A stretch of DNA of 64,000 nt, taken from positions 744,001 to 808,000 of the forward strand of contig NZ_BSTJ01000003.1 in the NCBI RefSeq assembly GCF_030269445.1, in the 5' to 3' direction. A program made the position numbers and the translations under genes. This document shows positions 24,920 to 32,996 of this stretch, piece after piece. The notes under the pieces were generated by a model. It worked only from the letters and a program-made list of their open reading frames with translations, did no database searches and was not told where the DNA came from. Every line of letters begins with the position of its first letter. Position 1 is the stretch's first letter. Source of the DNA: Actinoallomurus iriomotensis (GTDB lineage Bacteria; Actinomycetota; Actinomycetes; Streptosporangiales; Streptosporangiaceae).

Positions 24920-27900
24920 AGCGTTCCAGGCCGGTTCCCCAGGCGTTGACGACCCAGCCGGTCCGGGTGGCCGGGTCGAGGTACAGACCCTGCCGGGAGG
25001 TGAACTCGAAGTTGGACCCGGCGATGGTCGAGTAGGTCAGGTTCGCGACCGCGTGACGGGCGAGCACCTTCCCGGTGTCCGGATCCAGGACGGTGATCTC
25101 GCTCATGGCGTTGTTGTCCGCCTCGGTGCCCTTCTCGAAGAGACTCGCCTCCACGGCGACATGGTGCGCGGCGTCGTACGCGGGCCACACCGGACCACGG
25201 GTGTCGGTGGTCGCGGTGGCCCCCTGCGCGAGCGTCTTCTGGTCCATGCCGAGCCACGAACTGACCGGGAAGGTGTTCTGGAAGCCCTGGGCCGCGCCGA
25301 CCACGACGTACACCTTGTCGCCCTTCCCATCGGGCAGCAGCCCGGCGGTGCACAGCGGCATCGTCGTGACCGGTGTGACCTCACCGGTGTCGAAGTCGGC
25401 TCGCACCGCCCCGTACGCCGCGTGTCCCTGCAGGCAGGGCCCCATCGTGCCGGTGGTCGCCACGAACGCCTGCCCGGTGGAGCCGTCGATGACGACGTCG
25501 CGGAACGAGCGTCCGGGGTTCTTCGCGTTGATCACCAGCGGGGTTCCGACCGTGCCGGTCGCCATGTCGACGGGCCACAGCCGGGTCAGCCCGGAGCCCG
25601 GGTCGTACGTCGTGACCGCTCCCCGGTGCCGTACGGGGTCGATGGTGCCGCCCTCGATGTAGCCGTTCCCGCCGGACAGCGACTGCGTCTCGGTCACCTT
25701 CACCGCCGCGCCGGTGCCGGCGTTCCGCACGTCGATCTGCGGACTGGACTTGCCGGAGAACGACGTGTGCACGATCAGCGCGTTCCCGGTCTTCGGGTCC
25801 GAGCCGATCACCAGTTGCTGCAGGTCACCATCCGTGCTCTGCGCGACCGGGGCGCCCAGGGTGCCGTCCTTGAGCGCGTACGGCGTCGTGGAGGAGCGGT
25901 CCAGCCGGTACGACTGCGTCCCGTCGGCCGAGCTGTACTCGTCGGTGCTGACGAGCGCCCGGCCGCCGGACACCGTGAAGCCCTCGACGGTGCCGGACAG
26001 CTGGTCACCGTCGCGGTACTGCACGAAGGACGTCGGTGACGCCTGGCCGATCGGTTGCCCGTGCCGGGTCGCGAGCACCCGCACCGGATACTGCAGCCCG
26101 GTGGGCACGTTCAGCGCCGCCAGGTCGAGCGTGGTCCGCCCCTTCGCCGAGGGCAGTGGCCGCAGCAGGGTGGAGACGTGGTCCACGCCGTTGTCGTCCC
26201 GGCCGCTGCCGTTCTGGTTGGTGGTGGTGTTGAGCGTCCCGTACAGGGTGGGGGCCGGCGCCATCAGCTCGATCTCGGCCCCGTCCGCGCCCGGCACCGA
26301 GGTGACGTCCCAGGAGACGGCCAGCCTGCCGTCCGCCCTGGTGAGGTCGACCGCGTGGGCCGAGGCCCGGCGGCCGGTCCCGACGAGCGGGGCGCCCGGG
26401 CGTTCGGCGGCGCCGGCTCCGACGCGGATCGCCCGGAACTCGCCGTAGACGGGGTACACGCCGCCCGACTGCTCGATTCCCACGCCGTAGAGCCCGGCTC
26501 CCCCGGCGACGAACGCCGAGGCGGGGATCGTCACGGTCCCCTTCGGCTCCGTGAGCGGGGTGCTCCACTGGGCGCGGAAGAGGTCCACGCCCGCGTTCGG
26601 CGTGTAGTGGCCCACGGAGGACAGGAGGAGGCGCGGCGAGCTCAGCCCGCGGACGCCGGTGAGGTCGTACCGCACGGTGACCGGCCGGCCCAGCGGCACG
26701 GCGCCCGGCGCGTCCGGTGCCTGCGCCTGCTCGTACGTCCCGTCATTCGCGGTGAAGGTGAGCTTGCGCGAGACCGCGGCGAGGACCTTGCCGGCCCGCA
26801 CGGCCTGGAAGGTCACGTTCACGCTCCGGGCGTCGTCGGAGGTCGCCGGCAGGCCGGCCGCGGCGAGCAGTTCGCCGGGCAGCACCCGCAGGCTCGGCCC
26901 GGAGGCGGGGATGACGCCCTTGTCCCCGACCTGGAGCCGGTAGGTGACGCCCGTCCGGTCGCCGGTCAGGTCCAGGCCGAAGGTGATCGGCGACACGGTG
27001 TTCTGACCGGACGGCCCGCCCGCGGCGTCGGCCGGGCCGGCCAGGTCGATGGCGGCCGGGTCGGTGCTCTCCACGAAGTACGTCGCGTAGGCGCTCGGCA
27101 CGAGCTGCCGCTGCGCCACCGACATCCGCACCGCGGAGGGGGTGACGCGGACGGCGCGGGACAGCACCTTCTCCACCGCCGCGGTCACGTCCAGCTGCGT
27201 ACCCATGTGCAGTGCCTGGTCGGCCTGCGGCGTCGGCGCGATCGGGCGGCCCGTGGCGACCAGGAGGTCACGCACCTGGCGGGGCGTGAGCCGCTGGTGG
27301 GTGGCCTTGGCCGCCTGCAAGACGTCCGCCACCGCGGCGGCGATCATCGGTGCGGACGCGGACGTCCCGCCGTTGAGGACCACGGACACGTCCTGCGCGG
27401 TGCAGTTCCGCGAGCACACGTGCTCGAACGCGGGCAGGTTGTCGCCGGGCGCCGCGAGGTCGACGCGGGAGCCGAAGCCCGACGAGTACGCCGTCGACCC
27501 GTTGTAGCGGGTGGTCGGGTACACACCGCCCCGGACGTCGGAGGAGCTCAGCGTGTCGTCCAGGGTGGTGGCGCCCGCGGAGATCACGCCGGTGTCCTTA
27601 ACGAGGGACGGCGTCGTGGTCGGCGTGACGTCGTCGATGTCGGTCTGCGCCGCCGCACTGGCGGTCCGGTCGGTCGGCGTGCTGCCGCCGTCGGGACCGA
27701 CCGAGACGGGCAGGGCCAGCCGCGTGCCGTCGTTGGAGGAGACGACCACCGCGATGCCGGACCTGACGATGTCCGCGAGGGTCGCACGGATCGTCGGGTC
27801 GTCCTCCAGCCACCGGGACGGGAACCCGAGGCTGCCGTCGGTGCCGAAGCCGAGGCTGGCGGTGATGACGTTCGGGCGCGGCGTCTGGGCGGCCGCGGCG

Positions 27901-28838
27901 CGCAGGGCCGCGCTGATGCCCGCGGCGGACGGCTCCTTGGGGATGACGAGCCGGTAGTCGGCGCCCGGCGCGATGCCGAGCAGGTCGGTCACGCCCTGGC
28001 CGGTCGCCTCCGGTCGCTGCCGGTCGTGCGGCAGCGGAGCCATCATCGAGAAGTCCAGGAGCACCTCACCGAGGTACGGGTCCTGACCCTCGGTGGAGCC
28101 GGTGGCGTCCAGGTGGGCGTCGTTGTCCGCGACATAGGTGGGGATCAGCGGCATGGACGGGATGTCCAGGTACCGCTGCCCGTTCCTGACGACGGTCGTC
28201 GGACCGTACTGCGAGACGTAGGCGTCGCCGGCGTCGGCCATCGACTGGTCGGTCAGGTCCCCGATCGACACATTGGTGATGGTCTGCCCGGCGCCCGGGA
28301 GCGCGTGCAGGTAGGTGGCGGCGTCGTGGAAGGCGCCGACGGCGTTGACGCCCTGGGCGTTCAGGTAGGACTGCAACGAGGAGGTCAGGCCCTCGTTGGC
28401 GGGCACGCCGGCGTCGGCGTCCGGCGCCGTCGTGGCCTTCGGCGCCTTCGCGGACCGCTTGACGTCGGCGGCGACCGAGGCGGGCAGCTTCACCGGGCCG
28501 GTGTTCATCGGCTGGATCCGCTGTTTCGCGGCGCCGAGGGTGTACGCGGCGCTTCCGGCCCGGGCCTGGATGGCGGTGTCGGGGGCGGTCAGCGTCGCCT
28601 TCAGTCCGGTACGACCGGCGGACCGCGGCACGGGGAAGGTCCTGGTCCTGCCCTGCTTGTCGGTCAGGGTGCCGGTGCCGTCATCGGACCACCGGACCTT
28701 CGAGCCGTCGGCGAGCTTCAGGGAGTGGGTGGCCGGTTTGGGCTGCTTCGCCGTGGCGGCATGGGCGGTGAGGGAGGCGGAGGTGAGCGGGACCGTCAGG
28801 ACCACCGCGATCGCGGCACGTCTGAGACGTCTGTGCAT
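24909..28838 (-). CDS. Secreted sedolisin/subtilisin-like serine peptidase with long C-terminal region
   Basis: A 1309-residue exported protein with signal peptide (about 1-28, ending TAHAA). The peptidase core has the nucleophile in NGGTSASAPMIAAAVADV (Ser about residue 490). In place of the subtilase Asp and His motifs it has GEVLLDFSMM, i.e. Glu and Asp four residues apart (about 257/261), the arrangement of S53 sedolisins; VVVSSNDGT could hold the oxyanion Asp. The C-terminal ~780 residues are beta-rich and end in a beta-propeller-like repeat section. I chose the ATG at 28838 (AAGAAGG upstream). It diverges from a LuxR-HTH regulator and converges on the trypsin-NACHT gene. Confidence 0.85.
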   Translation of the reverse strand: MHRRLRRAAIAVVLTVPLTSASLTAHAATAKQPKPATHSLKLADGSKVRWSDDGTGTLTDKQGRTRTFPVPRSAGRTGLKATLTAPDTAIQARAGSAAYTLGAAKQRIQPMNTGPVKLPASVAADVKRSAKAPKATTAPDADAGVPANEGLTSSLQSYLNAQGVNAVGAFHDAATYLHALPGAGQTITNVSIGDLTDQSMADAGDAYVSQYGPTTVVRNGQRYLDIPSMPLIPTYVADNDAHLDATGSTEGQDPYLGEVLLDFSMMAPLPHDRQRPEATGQGVTDLLGIAPGADYRLVIPKEPSAAGISAALRAAAAQTPRPNVITASLGFGTDGSLGFPSRWLEDDPTIRATLADIVRSGIAVVVSSNDGTRLALPVSVGPDGGSTPTDRTASAAAQTDIDDVTPTTTPSLVKDTGVISAGATTLDDTLSSSDVRGGVYPTTRYNGSTAYSSGFGSRVDLAAPGDNLPAFEHVCSRNCTAQDVSVVLNGGTSASAPMIAAAVADVLQAAKATHQRLTPRQVRDLLVATGRPIAPTPQADQALHMGTQLDVTAAVEKVLSRAVRVTPSAVRMSVAQRQLVPSAYATYFVESTDPAAIDLAGPADAAGGPSGQNTVSPITFGLDLTGDRTGVTYRLQVGDKGVIPASGPSLRVLPGELLAAAGLPATSDDARSVNVTFQAVRAGKVLAAVSRKLTFTANDGTYEQAQAPDAPGAVPLGRPVTVRYDLTGVRGLSSPRLLLSSVGHYTPNAGVDLFRAQWSTPLTEPKGTVTIPASAFVAGGAGLYGVGIEQSGGVYPVYGEFRAIRVGAGAAERPGAPLVGTGRRASAHAVDLTRADGRLAVSWDVTSVPGADGAEIELMAPAPTLYGTLNTTTNQNGSGRDDNGVDHVSTLLRPLPSAKGRTTLDLAALNVPTGLQYPVRVLATRHGQPIGQASPTSFVQYRDGDQLSGTVEGFTVSGGRALVSTDEYSSADGTQSYRLDRSSTTPYALKDGTLGAPVAQSTDGDLQQLVIGSDPKTGNALIVHTSFSGKSSPQIDVRNAGTGAAVKVTETQSLSGGNGYIEGGTIDPVRHRGAVTTYDPGSGLTRLWPVDMATGTVGTPLVINAKNPGRSFRDVVIDGSTGQAFVATTGTMGPCLQGHAAYGAVRADFDTGEVTPVTTMPLCTAGLLPDGKGDKVYVVVGAAQGFQNTFPVSSWLGMDQKTLAQGATATTDTRGPVWPAYDAAHHVAVEASLFEKGTEADNNAMSEITVLDPDTGKVLARHAVANLTYSTIAGSNFEFTSRQGLYLDPATRTGWVVNAWGTGLERFTY

Positions 28839-29045
28839 CAGGCCTTCTTTACGGGGGGAGGGCGGAGTTCGGCGGGGCAAGATCACCCTCAGCCTCCGCC
28901 CAGCCCCGGACAAGGCCTTTCCGCTGCGACTCTGCGCAGCTTCACAAACGTGCAGTGAACACCCCAAGCGGGCGCGAACCTCGCAGATCGCCAGCCGCCG
29001 AGTAAGATCAGCGAACACCGCGTCTTCTCGGGAACGGAGCCGCCG

Positions 29046-30152
29046 ATGACCGAGTCGTCCGATCCCTGGGACGGCACGGGCCTGGCGCCTCTCGCCGGAC
29101 AGATCCTCGAATACCTCGTCGAACATCCGGAGTCGAGCACCGCGGAGATCGCCTCGGCGCTGGGCACGTCCTCCGCCGCGGCGAGCCGGGCGCTACGCAC
29201 CCTGGAGACCGAACTCCTGGCCGCCCGCGTGAGCCGGCGGCCGCTCCGCTGGAGCGCCAACCCGCCCCGGCCCGCTCTCGCGTCGCTGCTCGCCCGCCGC
29301 CGCGAGGAACTGGCGCGGGTGGAGATGCTCGCGGAGAGGCTGCACGACGCGTACGGCTCCACGTCCCATCAGCGGTTCGCCTCGGACCAGTTCGAGATCC
29401 TCGACACCAAGAAGCGGGTCACCGCCCGCTACACCCACCTGCTGCAGACGAGCCGTCACGAGGTTCTGCACCTGGTGATGCCCCCGTACGTGACGGTGCT
29501 GGAGGCCACGCCGCACCGGCTGAACATCCAGGCCGCGGCCATCCGCCGTGGCGTGCGCTTCAGGTCCATCTACGACAGCGACACCTTCACCGACGACATG
29601 TCGCTGTACACCGCCCAGCAGGGCGTCGCGATCGGCGGCGAGATACGCCTGAGCGGCGGTCTGCCGATGAAGCTGGTCCTGTTCGACGGCACCAGCGCGA
29701 TCATGCCGTTGCGCGAGGACGACCCGGCTCAGGGGTCGCTGCTCGTGCACTCCCCCACCCTGCTGTACGTCCTGACCGCCCTCTTCGAGAACCTGTGGGA
29801 GCACGGCGTCCCGTGGCGCAACGGCTCCTCCCGTCCGCCCTCCACGCCTCTCGGCCGCGACCGCCCCGACGAGCGAACGCGCGAGATCCTGCGGCTGATG
29901 TCCCTCGGGATGAAGGACGAGGCGATCGCCCGGGTCATGGGGCTGAGCCGGCGGACGATCCAGAAGCACATCACCGACATCGGCGCCGCCCTGGGAGCCA
30001 GGACCCGCTTCCAGATCGCCCTGTCGGCCCAGGAACGCGGATGGCTCCCGCCCACCACGGAATCCCCGCCGGGCCTCCCCGGCTACGGACGACCCGCGCA
30101 CTCCCCGTCGCGCTGCTCAGGCCCACCCGCCCAGCGCGCCAACGCAGGCTAG
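29046..30152 (+). CDS. Transcriptional regulator with TrmB-like wHTH and C-terminal LuxR HTH
   Basis: A 368-residue regulator. The N-terminal winged helix reads SSTAEIASALGTSSAAASRALRTLE, a middle sensor region follows (LLQTSRHEVLHLVMPPYV, GVRFRSIYDSDTF), and the C-terminal LuxR-type HTH reads EILRLMSLGMKDEAIARVMG with RRTIQKHI. This two-HTH architecture is common in actinomycetes. It diverges from the secreted peptidase gene, a plausible target. Its stop codon TAG is part of the CTAG target site of the adjacent insertion sequence, so the protein is unchanged by the insertion. Confidence 0.88.
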   Translation: MTESSDPWDGTGLAPLAGQILEYLVEHPESSTAEIASALGTSSAAASRALRTLETELLAARVSRRPLRWSANPPRPALASLLARRREELARVEMLAERLHDAYGSTSHQRFASDQFEILDTKKRVTARYTHLLQTSRHEVLHLVMPPYVTVLEATPHRLNIQAAAIRRGVRFRSIYDSDTFTDDMSLYTAQQGVAIGGEIRLSGGLPMKLVLFDGTSAIMPLREDDPAQGSLLVHSPTLLYVLTALFENLWEHGVPWRNGSSRPPSTPLGRDRPDERTREILRLMSLGMKDEAIARVMGLSRRTIQKHITDIGAALGARTRFQIALSAQERGWLPPTTESPPGLPGYGRPAHSPSRCSGPPAQRANAG

Positions 30153-30173
30153 GGCGTGTTTTGTGGATCTTGG
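30153..30173. repeat. IS left terminal inverted repeat
   Basis: 21 bases, exact complement of 31064-31084, directly adjacent to the CTAG duplication that forms the stop codon of the upstream regulator. Confidence 0.9.
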
Positions 30174-30201
30174 GTGATGGGCGCGGGTTTGATGGCGTGT
30201 C

Positions 30202-30624
30202 ATGGTGCGTCGTCATGAGTTGAGTGATGCCGCGTGGGCGCGGATCGAGCCGTTGTTGCCTTCTCATCCGCCTCGGGGTGGACGGTGGCGTGATCACCGG
30301 CAGGTGGTCAACGGCATCGTGTGGAAGATCCGTACCGGTGCCGATTGGCGGGACATCCCGGAACGGTACGGGCCCTGGCAGACGCTGTATCAACGGTTCC
30401 GTCGCTGGTCGGCCGATGGCACGTGGGACCGTCTGCTGGAGCATGTGCAGGTTCATGATGATGCGGTCGGTGATGTGGACATGAGTGGTGTGTGCGTGGA
30501 CTCCACCATCGTGCGTGCTCATCAGCACGCCGCCGGCGCCCGTAAAAAGGGGACACGACCGGGACGAACGGGCAGCAAGATCATCAAACCGGCCGGGCGC
30601 TCGGACGATCCCGGGGCGGGCTGA
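30202..30624 (+). CDS. IS5-family transposase, OrfA
   Basis: 140 residues of the N-terminal half of an IS427-type transposase: LSDAAWARIEPLLPSH, NGIVWKIRTGADWRDIPERYG and the first catalytic Asp in VCVDSTIVRAHQHA. The frame ends at 30622-30624, and the remainder is in the -1 frame (OrfB). A sequence A_AAG_GGG at 30546-30552 could allow the -1 slip that fuses the two. A DDE transposase would be produced only as the fusion. Confidence 0.9.
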   Translation: MVRRHELSDAAWARIEPLLPSHPPRGGRWRDHRQVVNGIVWKIRTGADWRDIPERYGPWQTLYQRFRRWSADGTWDRLLEHVQVHDDAVGDVDMSGVCVDSTIVRAHQHAAGARKKGTRPGRTGSKIIKPAGRSDDPGAG

Positions 30625-31088
30625 CCACCAAGATCCACCTGGCCTGCGACGGACGCGGTCTGCCGCTGTCGTTCCTCATCACGGGCGGCAACATCAACGA
30701 CTGCACGCGCCTGGTCCAGGTCATCGAGGCGATCCGGATCCGCCGTAGGGGTCCCGGCCGGCCGCGCACCCGGCCGCTGCACCTCATCGCCGACAAGGGC
30801 TATTCCACCAACAAGATCCGCACCTATCTGCGTCGGCGCCGGATCCCGCACACGATCCCCGAACGCCGCGACCAGCTCGCCACCCGCGCGCGGCGTGGAT
30901 GGCGTCGCTGCGGCTTCGACAAGGAGATCTACCGGCGCCGCAACGTCGTCGAACGCTGCTTCAACCACCTCAAACGCTTCCGCGGACTCGCCACCCGCTA
31001 CGAAAAGCTCGCCGCTCATTATCGGGCTGTGGTGACCATCGCCAGCCTCATCCTGTGGCTCAACCAAGATCCACAAAACACGCCCTAG
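30546..31088 (+). CDS. IS5-family transposase, OrfB (read by -1 frameshift)
   Basis: From the TAA at 30543 the -1 frame is open to 31088 without a good start codon. It encodes the catalytic C-terminal half: GLTTKIHLACDGRGLPL, the second Asp in LHLIADKGYST, and the Glu in RRRNVVERCFNHLKRFRG. It overlaps OrfA by 79 bases and should be made as an OrfA-OrfB fusion. Its stop codon TAG (31086-31088) is supplied by the right-hand CTAG target duplication, not by the element itself. Confidence 0.85.
   Translation, partial: KGDTTGTNGQQDHQTGRALGRSRGGLTTKIHLACDGRGLPLSFLITGGNINDCTRLVQVIEAIRIRRRGPGRPRTRPLHLIADKGYSTNKIRTYLRRRRIPHTIPERRDQLATRARRGWRRCGFDKEIYRRRNVVERCFNHLKRFRGLATRYEKLAAHYRAVVTIASLILWLNQDPQNTP
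31064..31084. repeat. IS right terminal inverted repeat
   Basis: 21 bases complementary to 30153-30173; it lies inside the 3' end of OrfB. Confidence 0.9.
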
Positions 31089-31138
31089 CCCCACCCCGCC
31101 CCGCATGGCCATCATCGGCCGTTTCGCGTTCGCTGCGA

Positions 31139-31166
31139 CAAAAGACTCTTTGAAAAGAGTCTTTTG
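31139..31166. promoter_or_regulatory. ArsR operator: perfect 13-bp inverted repeat
   Basis: CAAAAGACTCTTT and its exact complement are separated by GA. The AT-rich dyad ends 16 bases before the ArsR start codon, so it should be the regulator's own operator. Confidence 0.75.
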
Positions 31167-31182
31167 AAGCTATCGTCCTCGC

Positions 31183-31761
31183 ATGGACGGATCGGAGAGG
31201 AAGCTTCGCGACGCGCCCGAGCTGCGCGCGCTCGCCCACCCCGTGCGCATGCGGCTGTGTCAGGCCCTCTACGAGCGGGGTACCGCGACCGCCACCGAAC
31301 TCGCCGAGATGATCGGGGAGAGTCAGGCGAACTGCTCCTGGCATCTGCGGCAGCTCGCCAAGTACGGCTTCGTCGAAGAGGCCGGCGGCGGAAAGGGCCG
31401 GGACCGTCCGTGGCGGCCGGTGGCCCGTCCGTTGTCCTGGGGCGACAGCGGCGAGTCCGGTGAGGTGGCCGCCGCCAGTGACGCGCTCAGTACGCAGTAC
31501 CTGGAGCAGGAGTTCGCCGGGCTGCGCGACTGGCAGGCGTGGCGACGCACCGACCCGCCCGAATGGCAGGACGCCGCGAACTGGGTGCAGAACATCGACT
31601 GGCTCACCCTCGACGAGCTGCGAGAGCTCAATCAGGCCCTCATCGCGATCGTGGGCCGCCACCGCGAGGAGCGCCGGGACCCGGCGAAGCGGCCGCCCGG
31701 GACCCGCCGGATCCGGATGTTCGCCTGGGCCGTGCCCGCGGCACCGTACGCCGACGACTGA
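31183..31761 (+). CDS. ArsR-family winged-helix regulator
   Basis: A 192-residue regulator with an ArsR-type wHTH (RALAHPVRMRLCQALYERG, ATELAEMIGESQANCSWHLR). It has a longer C-terminal tail than metal-sensing ArsR proteins and no metal-binding Cys pair in the recognition helix. It is probably a small-molecule sensor. Its stop and the start of the MFS gene share bases (TGATG), so it controls and is co-transcribed with the exporter. A perfect dyad lies just upstream. Confidence 0.9.
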   Translation: MDGSERKLRDAPELRALAHPVRMRLCQALYERGTATATELAEMIGESQANCSWHLRQLAKYGFVEEAGGGKGRDRPWRPVARPLSWGDSGESGEVAAASDALSTQYLEQEFAGLRDWQAWRRTDPPEWQDAANWVQNIDWLTLDELRELNQALIAIVGRHREERRDPAKRPPGTRRIRMFAWAVPAAPYADD

Positions 31762-32996
31762 TGCGTGCCGTGCTCAGACTTCCGGCGTTCCGCCTGCTCT
31801 TCGCCGGCCTGGTCGCGAGCATGGCCGGCGACGCGCTGTTGATGCTGGTGTTCGGCATCTGGGTCAAGAGCCTCACCGGCTCGAACGGCGCGGCCGGCCT
31901 GGTCACCCTCTTCATGGCGATGCCGTACGTCGTGGCGCCGCTCGGCGGCCGGCTGGTCGACCGGTTCCGGCACCGTCCCTTCCTCGTGGTCGTCAACATC
32001 GCCTCGGCGGTGATGCTGCTCCCGCTGTCAGCCGTACGTGACGCCGCCGACGTGTGGATCATCTACTCGGTCGCCGCGCTCTACGGCGCCTCGTCGGTGA
32101 CGATCGCCGCCGCGCTCGGCGGCCTGTTGAAGGAACTGCTCACCGAGGATCTGCTGGCCGGCGCCAACGGCGTCCTGCAGACGGTCAAGGAAGGGCTTCG
32201 GCTGGGCGGCCCGCTCGCGGGCGCGGCGCTCTTCGCGGTGTCGGGCGGCACGGCCGTCGCCGCGATCGACGCGGTCACGTTCCTGGTCGCGGCGGTCGCC
32301 ATCGCCCGCATCCGCCTGCACGAGGACCCGCCGGCGCGTTCGGGCCGGCACTGGCTGAGCGAGATGACGGCGGGTCTGACCCACATCAGGGCGGACGCGG
32401 CGCTGCGCCGCATGACGGTCGCCACGGCCATCGGCTTCCTCGTCATCGGCATCGACGAGCCGGTGCTGTTCGCCGTCGTCGGCGAGGGACTGCACCGGCC
32501 GCCCGGGTTCGTCGGCGTGCTCGCGTCCGCGCAGGGCGTCGGCGCCATCGGCGGAGGGCTGCTCGCCGCCCGGCTCATCGGGAGCGTCGGCGAACTGGCC
32601 GCGATCATGATCGGCATGGCGACCGTCGGGCTCGGCAACGGCCTGTGCGCCCTGCCTTGGCCGGCCGCCATCCTCACGGGCACGGCCGTCGGCGGCCTCG
32701 GGCTGGCCACGCTGGTCGTCGGATCCGCCACCGTGGTGCAGCGGCGTACGCCCGGTCCGCTGATCGGGCGGGTCTCCACCGCGGCCGAAACCCTGGCCGG
32801 CGGCCCACAGGCGATCTCCATCGCGGCCGGCGCCGCCCTGGTGTCCATCGTGGACTACCGCCTGCTGCTGACGGTCGTCACCGTGGGCATGCTCACCGCC
32901 GCCGCCTCCCTGTGGACCGTACGCCGATCGACCGAGCCCCCGGCGCCCCATCGGTGGGAGTCATCAGTGGAAGATGTCGCCGAGGGACGACAGTGA
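31761..32996 (+). CDS. MFS transporter (probable drug/metabolite exporter)
   Basis: A 411-residue protein with about 11-12 hydrophobic helices. Its N-terminal half has the short cytoplasmic motif APLGGRLVDRFRHRP between helices 2 and 3, typical of MFS exporters, and GLLKELLTEDLLAGANG typical of the MacB/enterobactin-exporter-like subgroup. It is coupled to the ArsR regulator by a TGATG overlap. The substrate is unknown. It overlaps the convergent NRAMP-like gene by 33 bases. Confidence 0.88.
   Translation: MRAVLRLPAFRLLFAGLVASMAGDALLMLVFGIWVKSLTGSNGAAGLVTLFMAMPYVVAPLGGRLVDRFRHRPFLVVVNIASAVMLLPLSAVRDAADVWIIYSVAALYGASSVTIAAALGGLLKELLTEDLLAGANGVLQTVKEGLRLGGPLAGAALFAVSGGTAVAAIDAVTFLVAAVAIARIRLHEDPPARSGRHWLSEMTAGLTHIRADAALRRMTVATAIGFLVIGIDEPVLFAVVGEGLHRPPGFVGVLASAQGVGAIGGGLLAARLIGSVGELAAIMIGMATVGLGNGLCALPWPAAILTGTAVGGLGLATLVVGSATVVQRRTPGPLIGRVSTAAETLAGGPQAISIAAGAALVSIVDYRLLLTVVTVGMLTAAASLWTVRRSTEPPAPHRWESSVEDVAEGRQ

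Larger units (their letters stand above)
30149..31088 (+). mobile_element. IS5-family (IS427-like) insertion sequence, 932 bp plus CTAG duplications
   Basis: Perfect 21-bp terminal inverted repeats lie at 30153-30173 and 31064-31084 (outer bases GGCGTGTTTTGTGG). They are flanked by CTAG at 30149-30152 and 31085-31088, the YTAR-type 4-bp target duplication of this family. Inside are two overlapping transposase frames in a -1 relationship. All parts look intact, so the copy may be active and recent. Confidence 0.9.

Noticed and set aside
26055-28958. 967-codon plus-strand frame opposite the secreted peptidase
   Set aside because: Antisense to a peptidase with signal peptide and catalytic motif; low-complexity translation.
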